Assembly (NCBI RefSeq): GCF_041734735.1 | Contig: NC_134883.1 | Coordinates: forward strand, 28,520,162 to 28,584,161 | Reading direction: 5' to 3' | Source of the DNA: Babylonia areolata | Lineage: Eukaryota; Mollusca; Gastropoda; Neogastropoda; Buccinidae | Length of the DNA: 64,000 nucleotides | In this document: positions 25,810 through 38,770 of the stretch, in pieces | Layout of the letters: the number at the start of each line of letters is the position of its first letter | Position numbering within the stretch: the stretch's first letter is position 1 | Program-made: the position numbers and the translations under genes | The notes under the pieces: generated by a model | Told to the model about the DNA's origin: nothing | Databases searched by the model: none | Seen by the model: the letters and a program-made list of their open reading frames with translations, nothing else

Positions 25810-28800
25810 CACACATCACACACACAAACACACACGTATATATTCTCCCTATCACTATTCTTCTTCATTAGTGAGTGCTGTTATGTTGCATATTTTGTCT
25901 GCTTCTATGTTTGTTTAACCTCCCTCAGTGCCAAGAAAAAACCTTGTGTATAAAGTGTTGTTTTAAGTCATAAATCAGTACCTGGAACAATCAGCCAAAA
26001 AACTGAGAAAATGATCTGGATGAACTGCTGCAGATCAAATTTGTGAAGTTTCAGCCTCCCAGAGTTATTTCCCTTATTGACATCATCTGTAACATCACTG
26101 TGTACACATGTTCTACGTTCTTTTGCACTCAAGGGGTAAAGTTACTGTATATATGTATGTATGTATGTATGTTTCTATGTATGTATGTATGAACTTTCAT
26201 TTCATGGAAATATAATTCTTTTGATGACATCACGTCACAATATACATACCTACTATGTTCTATGGTGGTCAAGGGGTTAAGTTACTGTACGTATGTATGC
26301 ATGTATGTATGCATGTATGTATGTATGTATGTGTGTAAGTATGAACTTTCATTTCATGGAAATATAATTCTTTTGATGACGTCATCTGTCACATCACTAT
26401 ATACATACATACTATGTTCTATGGTGATTAAGGGGTTAAGTTACTGTATGTATATATGCATGTATACACTTTCATTTCATGGAAATACAACTGTCAGAGA
26501 TTAGCAACAAAAAAAAGAAGCTAAAAATGAATAAATAACATTTTTTAAAAACAACTGTGACAGGTGTGCGTATTGTCTGTGCCAGGTGCCTGCGATGCCT
26601 CGGCAGTACGGCCAAGAGCTCCACATCCTGATGCGAGGCATGCTGCACCAGGACCCTGAGAAGCGACCCAGCGTCAACCGGCTCCTGCGAGACCCCTACA
26701 TCAAGCAGAACATTGCACGCTTCCTGGAGGACACCAAGAGAGGGTCCGTTTCAGCACACAGGCTTAAACCCCTAGACTGACGGGCGCTATAGCCGAGTGG
26801 TTAAAGTGTTGGACTTTCAATCTGAGGGTCCCAAGTTCAAATCTCAGTAACTGCACCTGGTGGGTAAAGGGTGGAGATTTTTCCCATCTCCCAGGTCAAC
26901 ATACCTGCAGACCTGCCAGTGCCTGAACTCCCTTTGTGTGTATATGCAAGCAGAAGATCAAATACGCACATTAAAGATCCTGTAATCCATGTCAGCGTTC
27001 GATGGGTTATGGAAACAAGAGCATACCCAGCATGCACACCCTCTGAAAACAGAGTATGGCTGCATACATGGTGGGGTAGAAACGATCATACACGTAAAAG
27101 CCCACTCGTGTATGTACGAGTGAACATTGGAGTTGCAGCCCATGGATGCAGAAGAAGAAGAAAAGTGATGTGGAATTGGAAGCATATTTAGATGTAATTT
27201 TATAATCCTTGATAAAGGGGGGGCGGGGGGGGGGGGGGGGGGGGAAGATCAGAAGTTCCTGTCATGGTTTGATTGCTTTGGTCTAAAAAGATGCTATGCA
27301 AACAAATGCACAAAGTCCCAGAGTGGCAAAGTAGCAGGAGTAAAACTATAGTATACTGGAAAGCAGTGCATTTCGAAAATTGACTCTGTATATTACTTTT
27401 TTTTTTTATTAAGCATAATGAAAAACATAAGAAAAACAAAAAAGAGAGAGAGAGTAAAATATACTTCATTGCACTCAACTTTTTCAGGGCTCGAACTCGG
27501 CAGCCAGGGGACCCAGCCAACCGAAGACCTCCCTCGGCCAGTTCCAGCCGACCTTCGCCCGCACCAACAGGGGTATCTGCCGTCAGTCAGCTGTCCAGTA
27601 ACAACGCAGCCCCTGCCAGTCCAAGCAGATCTTCAACGGCATCATCAGCCGCAGCCTCTGGGGCTGGCCAGTCATGCAGTAACAATGCAGCCTCCTCCAA
27701 ACCACCTTTAAGACCTGGTAGTGGCAGCAGTGGTCTCCCTTCATCGGCAGCCAGCCAGCCATGCAGCAACAACGCAGCTTCTGCCAAACCACCTGTAAGA
27801 CCTGCTAGTGGCAGCAGTGGTCTCCCCTCATCAGCAGCTGAGGAGTCCCGAGCGTCAGGTGTTCCTCAGCGTGCCAGTTTTTCACAAGCGGCGGTGGCAG
27901 TGCAGAAAGAGGCTTCGGAAAGGTGAGTGTGATGTGTTGTATGACCGATCAGCACACTCCCTCACACAAGGTCCACCATTTTCATTTTGAGAAGAAATGG
28001 TGGTTGATGGTGTTTCACTCAAAAAGAAAAACGGCGAAAAGAATTTGATCGACCTACCAAATGTACTTAAAGACTTTCTCTATTTGTAAGCTCAGCATTT
28101 GTCTTTTATTGCCATAATTATACTAAGTGTTTTGCCTTGTAACTGTTGGCCTTGTGATAACGCACTCGCCTAGGAAGTGAGAGAATCTGAGTGCACTGGT
28201 TCGAATCCCACACTTGCCAGTATTTTCTCCTCTTAGAAAAGACCTTGAATGGTGGTCTGGATGCTAATCAGTCAGATGAGACTCCAAGGTCCCAGGTGCA
28301 GCTTGCATTTAGCGCACGTAAAAGAACCCATGGCAACAAAAGGGTTGTCCCTGACAAAATTCTGCAGAAAAATCCACTTTGATTGGAAAGCAAATACACC
28401 TGCAGGCAGAGAGAGAGAGGGAGAGAGAGAGAGAGCAAAAATTGTGGTGCTGCTCTGTAAGTGATGCGCTCTCCCTGGGGAGAGCAGTCCGAATTTCGAA
28501 CAGGGAAATCTGTTGTGACATGCGATACAATGCAATGCAACACAATGCAATGCAATACAAAACAATACAATACAACACAACACAACACAACACAATACAA
28601 TACAACACAACACAACACAAGGCAGTGCAATACAAGAGAAGACAATTCAATACAGTACAATGCAATACAGTACAATACAATTCAGTACAGTAAAGTACAA
28701 TACAGTACAATAGAGTACAATACGATACAGTACAGGACAGTACAATGCAATACGGTACAGTACAATACAGTACAATGCAATTCAGTACAGTACAGTACAA

Positions 28801-31800
28801 TGCAACACAGTATAGTACAATACAGTACAGGACAGTACAATGCAATACAGTACAGTACAGTACAGTACAGTACAATGTAACACAGTATAGTACAATACAG
28901 TACAGGACAGTACAATACAGTACAATGCAACACAGTACAGTACAATACAGTACAGTACAATGCAATACAGTACATTACATTACATTACAATGATGTGTGG
29001 CTGCAGGGATGAACCTGACAGCGGTGCCCCATCCAGGAACATGGCGGTCAACAACTGTGGTGACGCCCCAGCCTTCAAGCCAGGTCACGCTCGACGGCCC
29101 TCCAATCTGGCCCCCAAGGAGCTGGAGCCAATCGACGAGAACGCCATCGTTGCTAAGGGCAACACGGCCCAGTCAGACAGCGAGAAGGAAGACACGGTCA
29201 AGGCCAGTGACACGAAGGAGGTACGAGTGTGTTGAGCCGGTTGTGATTTGTTCATCCTGCAGCTTGGTGTATCGCTGTGTTGAGCTCGAATAATGAGCAT
29301 CAGGTGTTTTAGTCTGGAGTTCTGGGTTCATAGCCTAGGTCAGGTGTGGATTTCCCAAATCATTCATCGTTTATTCCCCCCACCCCCAAAACGGAGTGTG
29401 ACTGCCTACACACATGGCAGGGGAAAGACGGTCATACAGGTAAGAGCCCATTCATATATACAGGTGAACATGGGAGTCGCAGCCCACAAACGAAGAAGAG
29501 GAAGAAACTTGTTGCTTGGTAGTGATAAATAAATGACAAAACAGTGCAGAATGTGTATGTGTTTGTGTGTCAGATGTGTATATGAGTGCTTGTGCATATG
29601 TTAGTCTGTGTGCCAGTGCATGGGAATAGTGTTCATCGTTAGCACACTGTGAACAGCACATATGTGTAAAACATTCTTGGCACCCTTTTTTTTTTTTTTT
29701 TTTTTTTTTTAAAGATTCTATGAAAATCACAATATTTTTAGCACATGCAGGCCCTCACTTTCATTTGATCTGAGTACACTCTGGTTTTGATAGTATTGGC
29801 TGAAAATTGCAGCTGTCCTCAACTGCTGACAGTCCTTTCCAGTGTTTCTGACACATCTGGTGTAAGGAGAAGAATCAGCAGATAACTGTGATCATTAGCA
29901 AAGTGGTGAGAGTGAAGAAGAAAAGTCTAATAGCTAACATGAAACAAAATTGACCCCCCCCAAAAAAAAAAGAAAAAAAAAAAGAAGAGCAGGTGTAAGA
30001 GGACACTTTAAAGAAAATCTATCAAAACAAGCTTTTTTTGCTTTTTTTTTTTTAAAACATGCATCCATATTCCTCAGAATGTTCCAAAAAGAGGCAGTAA
30101 TAAACTATGGTGACATTTTACACTCACCCAGAAAAACCCCAGTAACTGACCAATACACTGCTGTCACATACACAGACCAGATGCAAAGCAATGCACACAG
30201 CTGCATGCTTGATACACCATTTATTGCAGATAACAAACTAACTTTGATATGTGGTTAAGTCACAAACCATAGTACACGCTAACAACTTCACCACAGCAGC
30301 TGGTATTTGTAACTTTTTATTGTAAACTTCACAAGCTCCTGCCTAGGAGGTGTGAGCATCAGTCGCCATCATTAATATGATTATCACACAGGCGAAGGAC
30401 CCCCCAGCGGCGGCTGAGGAAGGGAGGAAGAAAAAGAAGAAGAAGAAGCTGTTACCCAGCAGACCGGCAGTGAACAGTCAGGCCAGCAAGGAGAAGGATG
30501 CAGCAGCTGCCGAGTCAGAGGCTCTGTCGGCCAGGAGTGACGTCAGTTCAGCGCCCAAGGTGACGGCAGTTTTCTCTGTGTGTGCTGGTTTCATTGTCTT
30601 TTTCTCTTCAAAACAGGGTCCTTATGCATTGGCGCCAAATGTCCCAGTTTCGTCATAATCTGTTATGACCAGTTGCACTTTGTTCCGATGGTATTAGGAT
30701 GATAAAGGCTGAAGGTCCCATAGCCTTTTATGCCCACCAGGGAAGTGAAATCTTACCCATTGTGTCTAGGGCTCGGCACAGGAAGTTTGGGCCCACTCCT
30801 CTCCTTCCGCCTTTCCAATATTATGCCAACATTATGATTGTTGCTATGAGTTCATTTTTGGTTTGCTTGTGATAATAGTGATGTAACTTAGAATGTTATG
30901 ACAAGTCATGACTGTCATTATGGTTCAGTGCTGAAACTGTCTTTTACGCTATCATGACAGTAGAGTGGATGCTATCATTGTTCTGTGCTCACACTGTCAC
31001 AATTACTGTAAACTACTTGTAAACGCCCAGTATCTAGTTAATGCCCACCACCCATTTTGGATTAAAAACTCTGCGTAGGGTAGAATACCTTGCACCTACC
31101 CCCCTCCCACCCACCCCCACTTGAAAAAAGAAAATAATGAAATAATAAAAATCCAGTTTTGTTGCTTATGATCGTGTTACTATACAGAAAGAAAATCATG
31201 AAATAATAAAAATCCAGTTTTGTTGCTTAGGATCGTGTTACTATACAAAGCGGTACAGATTTAGATCCTGAGATAAAGAACAGAACGCCTGCATGAGGTG
31301 TCAGTGTGTTGTCACTGAAAAAACCATGGGCGACCATGACCTCACTCCACGACACAGTGTCTTGTATCAGTAACTATCGTTTTGTTTTAAACTGTTTGCA
31401 GAGAACGGTAGGTCTGTCTCTGGACATACAGTTATTCAAGTCAATACCGGTCACCAGTATGCCGTGAAACAAATCTTTACAGTTTAAACTCTTGGCACTG
31501 GATTATCCTACTGATGTCATGAGTTTAACAAGAGACCTCTCACTCATGGTGTAAATGCCCAGGCTGTAGTTTGTAGTAAAACTGACTAAGGGATTAGGCT
31601 CCTGCGAAGGGTAAAGTACCCAGTAAATGCCCTTCCACAACTTCAGGGTTAAAAATGTGCAAAGAAGGTGTGGGTGCTTACGAGGTAGTTGACAGTACTG
31701 TCTTGACCATGCAGTAAATACCATTAAGGATCTGTGCTCTGTCACAACACTAGTGCTCACCTTTATGGTTCTTTGTTCATACTCTGACATGTACTGTCAT

Positions 31801-34800
31801 GATTGTGTTCACCATTATGGTTCTGTGTTTATCCTGTGACATGTTCTGTCATGATGATAGTGCTCACCGTTCTGGTTCTGTCTATACTGTGACATGTTCA
31901 GTCATAACAATAGTGTTTGCGTTATGGTTCTGTGTTTATACTGTGACATGTTCTGTCATGATGATAGTGTTCACCATTGGGGTTCTGTGTTTATTCTGTA
32001 ACATGTTCTGTCATAATGATAGTGTTCACCATTATGGTTCTGTGTCTATACTGTGACATGTTCTGTCATGACGATAGTGTTCACCATTTATGGTTCTGTC
32101 TATACTGTGACATGTTCAGTCATGACAATAGTGTTCACCATTATGGTTCTGTGTTTATACTGTGACATGTTCTGTCATAACGATAGTGTTCACCATTATG
32201 GTTCTGTGTTTATACTGTGACATGTTCTGTCATAACAGTAGTGTTCACCATTATGGTTCTGTGTTTATTCTGTAACATGTTCTGTCATAACGATAGTGTT
32301 CACCATTGGGGTTCTGTATCTATTCTGTGACATGTTCTGTCATAACGATAGTGTTCACCATTATGGTTCTGTGTCTATACTGTGACATGTTCTGTCATAA
32401 CAGTAGTGTTCACCATTATGGTTCTGTGTTTATACTGTGACATGTTCTGTCATAACGATAGTGTTCACCATTAAGGTTCTGTGTCTATACTGTAACATGT
32501 TCTGTCATGATGATAGTGTTCACCATTTATGGTTCTGTGTCTATACTGTGACATGTTCTGTCATAATGATAGTGTTCACCATTATGGTTCAGTGTTTATT
32601 CTGTAACATGTTCTGTCATAATGATAGTGTTCACCATTGGGGTTCTGTGTTTATTCTGTAACATGTTCTGTCATAACGATAGTGTTCACCATTGGGGTTC
32701 TGTGTTTATTCTGTAACATGTTCTGTCATAACAGTAGTGTTCACCATTATGGTTCTGTGTTTATACTGTAACATGTTCTGTCATAACAGTAGTGTTCACC
32801 ATTATGGTTCAGTGTTTATTCTGTAACATGTTCTGTCATAACAGTAGTGTTCACCATTATGGTTCTGTGTTTATTCTGTAACATGTTCTGTCATAACGAT
32901 AGTGTTCACCATTATGGTTCTGTGTTTATTCTGTAACATGTTCTGTCATAACGATAGTGTTCACCATTATGGTTCTGTGTTTATACTGTGACATGTTCTG
33001 TCATAACGATAGTGTTCACCATTATGGTTCTGTGTTTATTCTGTGACATGTTCTATCATAACAGTAGTGTTCACCATTAGGGTTCTGTGTTTATTCTGTA
33101 ACATGTTCTGTCATAACGATAGTGTTCACCATTATGGTTCTGTGTTTATTCTGTGACATGTTCTGTCATAACGATAGTGTTCACCATTATGGTTCTGTGT
33201 TTATACTGTGACATGTTCTGTCATAACAGTAGTGTTCACCATTATGGTTCTGTGTCTATTCTGTAACATGTTCTGTCATAACGATAGTGTTCACCATTAT
33301 GGTTCTGTGTTTATACTGTGACATGTTCTGTCATAACGATAGTGTTCACCATTATGGTTCTGTGTTTATACTGTGACATGTTCTGTCATGACGATAGTGT
33401 TCACCATTGGGGTTCTGTGTTTATTCTGTAACATGTTCTGTCATGACGATAGTGTTCACCATTAAGGTTCTGTGTCTATACTGTAACATGTTCTGTTATA
33501 ATGATAGTGTTCACCATTAGGGTTCTGTGTTTATTCTGTAACATGTTCTGTCATAATGATAGTGTTCACCATTATGGTTCTGTATTTATTCTGTAACATG
33601 TTCTGTCATAATGATAGTGTTCACCATTATGGTTCTGTATTTATTCTGTAACATGTTCTGTCATAACGATAGTGTTCACCATTATGGTTCTGTGTTTACT
33701 CTTAACATGTTCTGTCATAACAGTAGTGTTCACCATTATGGTTCTGTGTTTATACTGTAACATGTTCTGTCATGACGATAGTGTTCACCATTGGGGTCCT
33801 GTGTTTACTCTGTAACATGTTCTGTCATAACGATAGTGTTCACCATTGGGGTCCTGTGTTTACTCTGTAACATGTTCTGTCATAACGAAAGTGTTCACCA
33901 TTATGGTTCTGTGTTTATTCTGTAACATGTTCTGTCATAACGATAGTGTTCACCATTGGGGTCCTGTGTTTACTCTGTAACATGTTCTGTCATAACGATA
34001 GTGTTCACCATTGGGGTCCTGTGTTTACTCTGTAACATGTTCTGTCATGACGATAGTGTTCACCATTGGGGTTCTGTGTTTACTCTGTGACATGTTCTGT
34101 CATGACGATAGTGTTCACCATTAGGGTTCTGTGTTTATTCTGTAACATGTTCTGTCATAACGATAGTGCTCACCATTATGGTTCTGTGTTTATTCTGTGA
34201 CATGTTCTGTCATAACGATAGTGTTCACCATTATGGTTCTGTGTTTATTCTGTGACATGTTCTATCATAACAGTAGTGTTCACCATTAGGGTTCTGTGTT
34301 TATTCTGTAACATGTTCTGTCATAACAATAGTGTTCACCATTATGGTTCTGTGTTTATTCTGTAACATGTTCTGTCATAACGATAGTGTTCACCATTATG
34401 GTTCTGTGTTTATACTGTGACATGTTCTGTCATAACAGTAGTGTTCACAATTATGATCTGTGTTTATTCTGTAACATGTTCTGTCATAACGATAGTGTTC
34501 ACCATTGGGGTCCTGTGTTTACTCTGTGACATGTTCTGTCATAACGATAGTGTTCACCATTATGGTTCTGTGTTTATACTGTGACATGTTCTGTCATGAC
34601 GATAGTGTTCACCATTATGGTTCTGTGTTTATTCTGTAACATGTTCTGTCATAACAGTAGTGTTCACCATTATGGTTCTGTGTTTATTCTGTAACATGTT
34701 CTGTCATAACAGATAGTGTTCACCATTAGGGTTCTGTGTTTATTCTGTAACATGTTCTGTCATAATGATAGTGTTCACCATTATGGTTCTGTGTTTATTC

Positions 34801-37330
34801 TGTAACATGTTCTGTCATAACGATAGTGTTCACCATTATGGTTCTGTGTTTATTCTGTAACATGTTCTGTCATAACGATAGTGTTCACCATTATGGTTCT
34901 GTGTTTATTCTGTAACATGTTCTGTCATAACGATAGTGTTCACCATTATGGTTCTGTGTTTATACTGTGACATGTTCTGTCATAACGATAGTGTTCACCA
35001 TTGGGGTCTGTGTTTATTCTGTAACATGTTCTGTCATAACAGTAGTGTTCACCATTATGGTTCTGTGTTTATTCTGTAACATGTTCTGTCATAACGAAAG
35101 TGTTCACCATTATGGTTCTGTGTTTATTCTGTAACATGTTCTGTCATAACGATAGTGTTCACCATTGGGGTCCTGTGTTTACTCTGTAACATGTTCTGTC
35201 ATAACGATAGTGTTCACCATTATGGTTCTGTCTATACTGTGACATGTTCAGTCATGACAATAGTGTTCACCATTATGGTTCTGTGTTTATACTGTGACAT
35301 GTTCTGTTATAACGATAGTGTTCACCATTATGGTTCTGTGTTTATTCTGTAACATGTTCTGTCATAACAGTAGTGTTCACCATTATGGTTCTGTGTTTAT
35401 TCTGTAACATGTTCTGTCATAATGATAGTGTTCACCATTATGGTTCTGTGTTTATTCTGTAACATGTTCTGTCATAACGATAGTGTTCACCATTATGGTT
35501 CTGTGTTTATTCTGTAACATGTTCTGTCATAACGATAGTGTTCACCATTGTGGTTCTGTGTTTATTCTGTAACATGTTCTGTCATGACGATAGTGTTCAC
35601 CATTAAGGTTCTGTGTCTATACTGTAACATGTTCTGTCATAACAATAGTGTTCACCATTAGGGTTCTGTGTTTATTCTGTAACATGTTCTGTCATAATGA
35701 TAGTGTTCACCATTATGGTTCTGTGTTTATTCTGTAACATGTTCTGTCATAATGATAGTGTTCACCATTGGGGTTCTGTGTTTATACTGTAACATGTTCT
35801 GTCATGACGATAGTGTTCACCATTGGGGTTCTGTGTTTATACTGTAACATGTTCTGTCATGACGATAGTGTTCACCATTGGGGTTCTGTGCTCATGCTGT
35901 GACACACACACACACACTGTCATGACCACAGAGTGACCGGCCCCTCTCTGCTCGACCCCTGCCGGTCCCTAAAGCAGAGGTCAGCGAGGGATTGCCACAG
36001 AAGCGGGAAGTGCTGCGACAGCAGGCGGACAAGGCAGCCACAGACTCCACTTCCTCCAAGTCGTCCTCCGACGGGATGATTGACGAGACCCCCAGGGTGA
36101 GCGTGGCCAGTGTGCGCTGGACTCAAGCATCCACACAGACTGAATCGCTCGCTCTGTGCATGCGTATGCACACACACATGCTTGCACGCACACGCGTACA
36201 CACACACACACACACACAGAGGCACACATGCATGCACTTGAATGCAGATACACACAGGCATGTGAGAACATACCTTCACGTCCAATATCAATCAAAATGA
36301 AGAAATGTTAAAGACAGAAAATGCTTATGCATACGCATACACATACATATACACAATTCATACACAACGCATAACATACACACACTTCCCAAAGAATGAT
36401 ATATCATGTTTCAGTTCACAGTTGGGTTTATGTGTTTGTATGTGTGTGTCTGTGTGTGTGCGTATGGATGAATTGGGGCTCAGAGATCAGGTTGGGTTCA
36501 ATAGACAATAGGTCATATGACCGGAAGAACATAAAATCAATAGGTCATTTTGAAAATCAATAGGTCAAATATCACCCGGTTAATGCAAAAGTGGGAACGC
36601 CAATTCTTCTCGCCGAAGCTCGCGAAAGGCAGCGATAAAGATTCGTTTCGGATTTTGTTTCGCCACAGATCCGTATTTTAATAAACCAGTTTATAGTCAT
36701 TTCCTGTAGGAGCAGACGACAAAACGATCGCGATCGTTAAAGAGAGAGAGAGAGAGTGAGAGAGATGGTTACTTTGGTTGACCGACTGGTCATAAAAACA
36801 ATAAGTCATGTGACCTGGCAACTTGAAAAACAATAGGTCATTTCAAAATTAAATGCGTCAATGACCGATGACCGATGTCGAACCTGATCCCTGGGGGCTA
36901 GGAAGGGGGTGAGAGGGGTTAGTGCATCAAGCTTCAAGAATATGCATCACTTTAGCAAGTCGTCTTAATAAATGAAAAATAAATGAGTGTAAGGGGGATG
37001 TACATGCAAGCGCTCTGTTTGGGTGAATATGTGCATGTGCATGTTGTTTGTTTATGTCCATGCATGTGGGTACCACAGTCTGAAGGGGAAGAAAGGGTGG
37101 GTTAAAGAAAAAAGGGCAGATGTTAATTCATTTTTTGGTGTAGTCTCTTGCTATTTTTATATTGTGTAACATTGTAGTCACGTATGTTTGCAGAGTCTTC
37201 CCAACATATCTGCTCGTGACCGAAGAAGAAGAGAAAAAGCAAGCAACTGTAAGTTGACACTTCGTGGAGAGAGTTGCATGTTGGTCAATGGTTTGATCAC
37301 AGCGATGTTAAGATATCTATAGGCAGATTG

Positions 37331-37386
<56 letters not shown>

Positions 37387-38324
37387 GTCTTGACATGCAG
37401 TCCAGTGGATATCAAGCGTTTTGTTAAAAAAAATATGTGCAGCATGCAGGAGGCTGAGCCATTTGATCTGAGAAATATTTTCCCCAAAGACAAGACAGGT
37501 ATTACTCGTACATGGAAACCTACAGGAGACAACTTCAGCAGTTTCCTCCATGCACACCCAGCAAGAGTGGAACAACTGGGTTTGACTGACAGTTTGCATT
37601 TGGTATTCAGAGGATGATAAAGATTTAAGGTCCCGCAGCTTTTAACAGCCATCATGGCAGTGAATTTACATTCACTCTGTCTAGGGTGTGGCATAGGACA
37701 TTGGTTTCGATTTCCCTTCATCTGCTGCTTTTAACTGTCCACTGCTTTTAACCGTCCCCAGTTGAAGTCACGGTATCCATGACATACGCATGATCATGTG
37801 AGGAGGAAGGTGGCAGAATGGTTAAGACGCTCAGCTGCCAATACAGAGAGTCCGTGAGGGTGTGGGTTCGAATCCCGCTCTCGCCCTTTCTCCTAAGTTT
37901 GACTGGAAAATCAAACTGAGCGTCTAGTCTTTCGGATGAGACGACAAACCGAGGTCCCGTGTGCAGCACGCACTTGGCGCACAGAAAAAGAACCCATGGC
38001 AACGAGAGTGTTGTCCTCTGGCGAAATTACGTAAAATGAAATCCACTTTCATAGGTACACAAATATGTAAGCATGCACTCAAGGCCTGACTAAGCGCGTT
38101 GGGTTATGCTGCTGGTCAGGCATCTGCTCAACAGATGTGGTGTAGTGTGTATGGATTTGTCCGAACGCAGTGACGCCTCCTTGAGAAAGTGAAACTGAAA
38201 CTGAAAACTGATCATGTGTGTATTCTTCAATTTAATGACACTTCAGGTTGTGTGATTTTAAACGGAATCATGTGTGTGTGTGTTTTTTTGTTTGTTTGTG
38301 TGTGTATGTCTGTGTGTGTATCTT

Positions 38325-38369
<45 letters not shown>

Positions 38370-38710
38370 CCATGGAGAACCCTCTCTCAGCAAGAAATGT
38401 AAAGTTGCGCCGAGTGCCGGAGAGAACCGAGTCAGAAAAAGTGACCAAAAAGGAGAAGACAACGGTGAGTGGACTGTGTTTTCTGTCTCAGACTGTTAAC
38501 CTTTGTGATGCTGTGTCCTTTGTGTTTGGGTCATTGTCTGTCAGTCCTCCTCCCCATTCTCTCTCTTTACTGTCTCTTCTGTATGTGTATGGGCAGACAT
38601 ACACATATATACAGTATATGCACATGTACACATACTTGTTGACATTCACAAAATTGAATTCAGGGTCATTCTTTGCCTCAGTAAACACACACACATGCAT
38701 ACACACACAT

Positions 38711-38770
<60 letters not shown>

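Larger units (their letters stand above)
17452..26743 (+). other. NEK4: NEK4 kinase domain (exons 1-6)
   Basis: Exons 1-6 encode the complete catalytic domain: glycine loop GKGSYGEV, the ATP lysine in YVLKRIN (start of exon 2), HRDLKTQN in the catalytic loop, and DLG in place of DFG, as in human NEK4, so not a defect. The activation segment is GTPYYMSPE, followed by [13 protein letters not shown]. Vertebrate NEK4 runs through the same junction positions (for example ALQ/Y and HK/SDVW), so these introns are probably old. The exon 6 donor leaves two bases of a Gly codon and exon 7 supplies the third. Confidence 0.93.

Noticed and set aside
28268-28965. Long frames rich in YCTVLYC or QYSTVQY
   Set aside because: They translate the expanded AATAC/AGTAC tail of a SINE B.
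31799-35352. Open frames inside the 55-bp array (for example 31799-32056, 32437-32661, 35155-35352)
   Set aside because: They arise because the unit lacks stops over some register combinations; the proteins are just the repeat read in rotating frames.
31725-35905. Regular direct repeats resembling a CRISPR array
   Set aside because: There are no unique spacers; units are contiguous, 55 bp, in an animal intron. It is a minisatellite.
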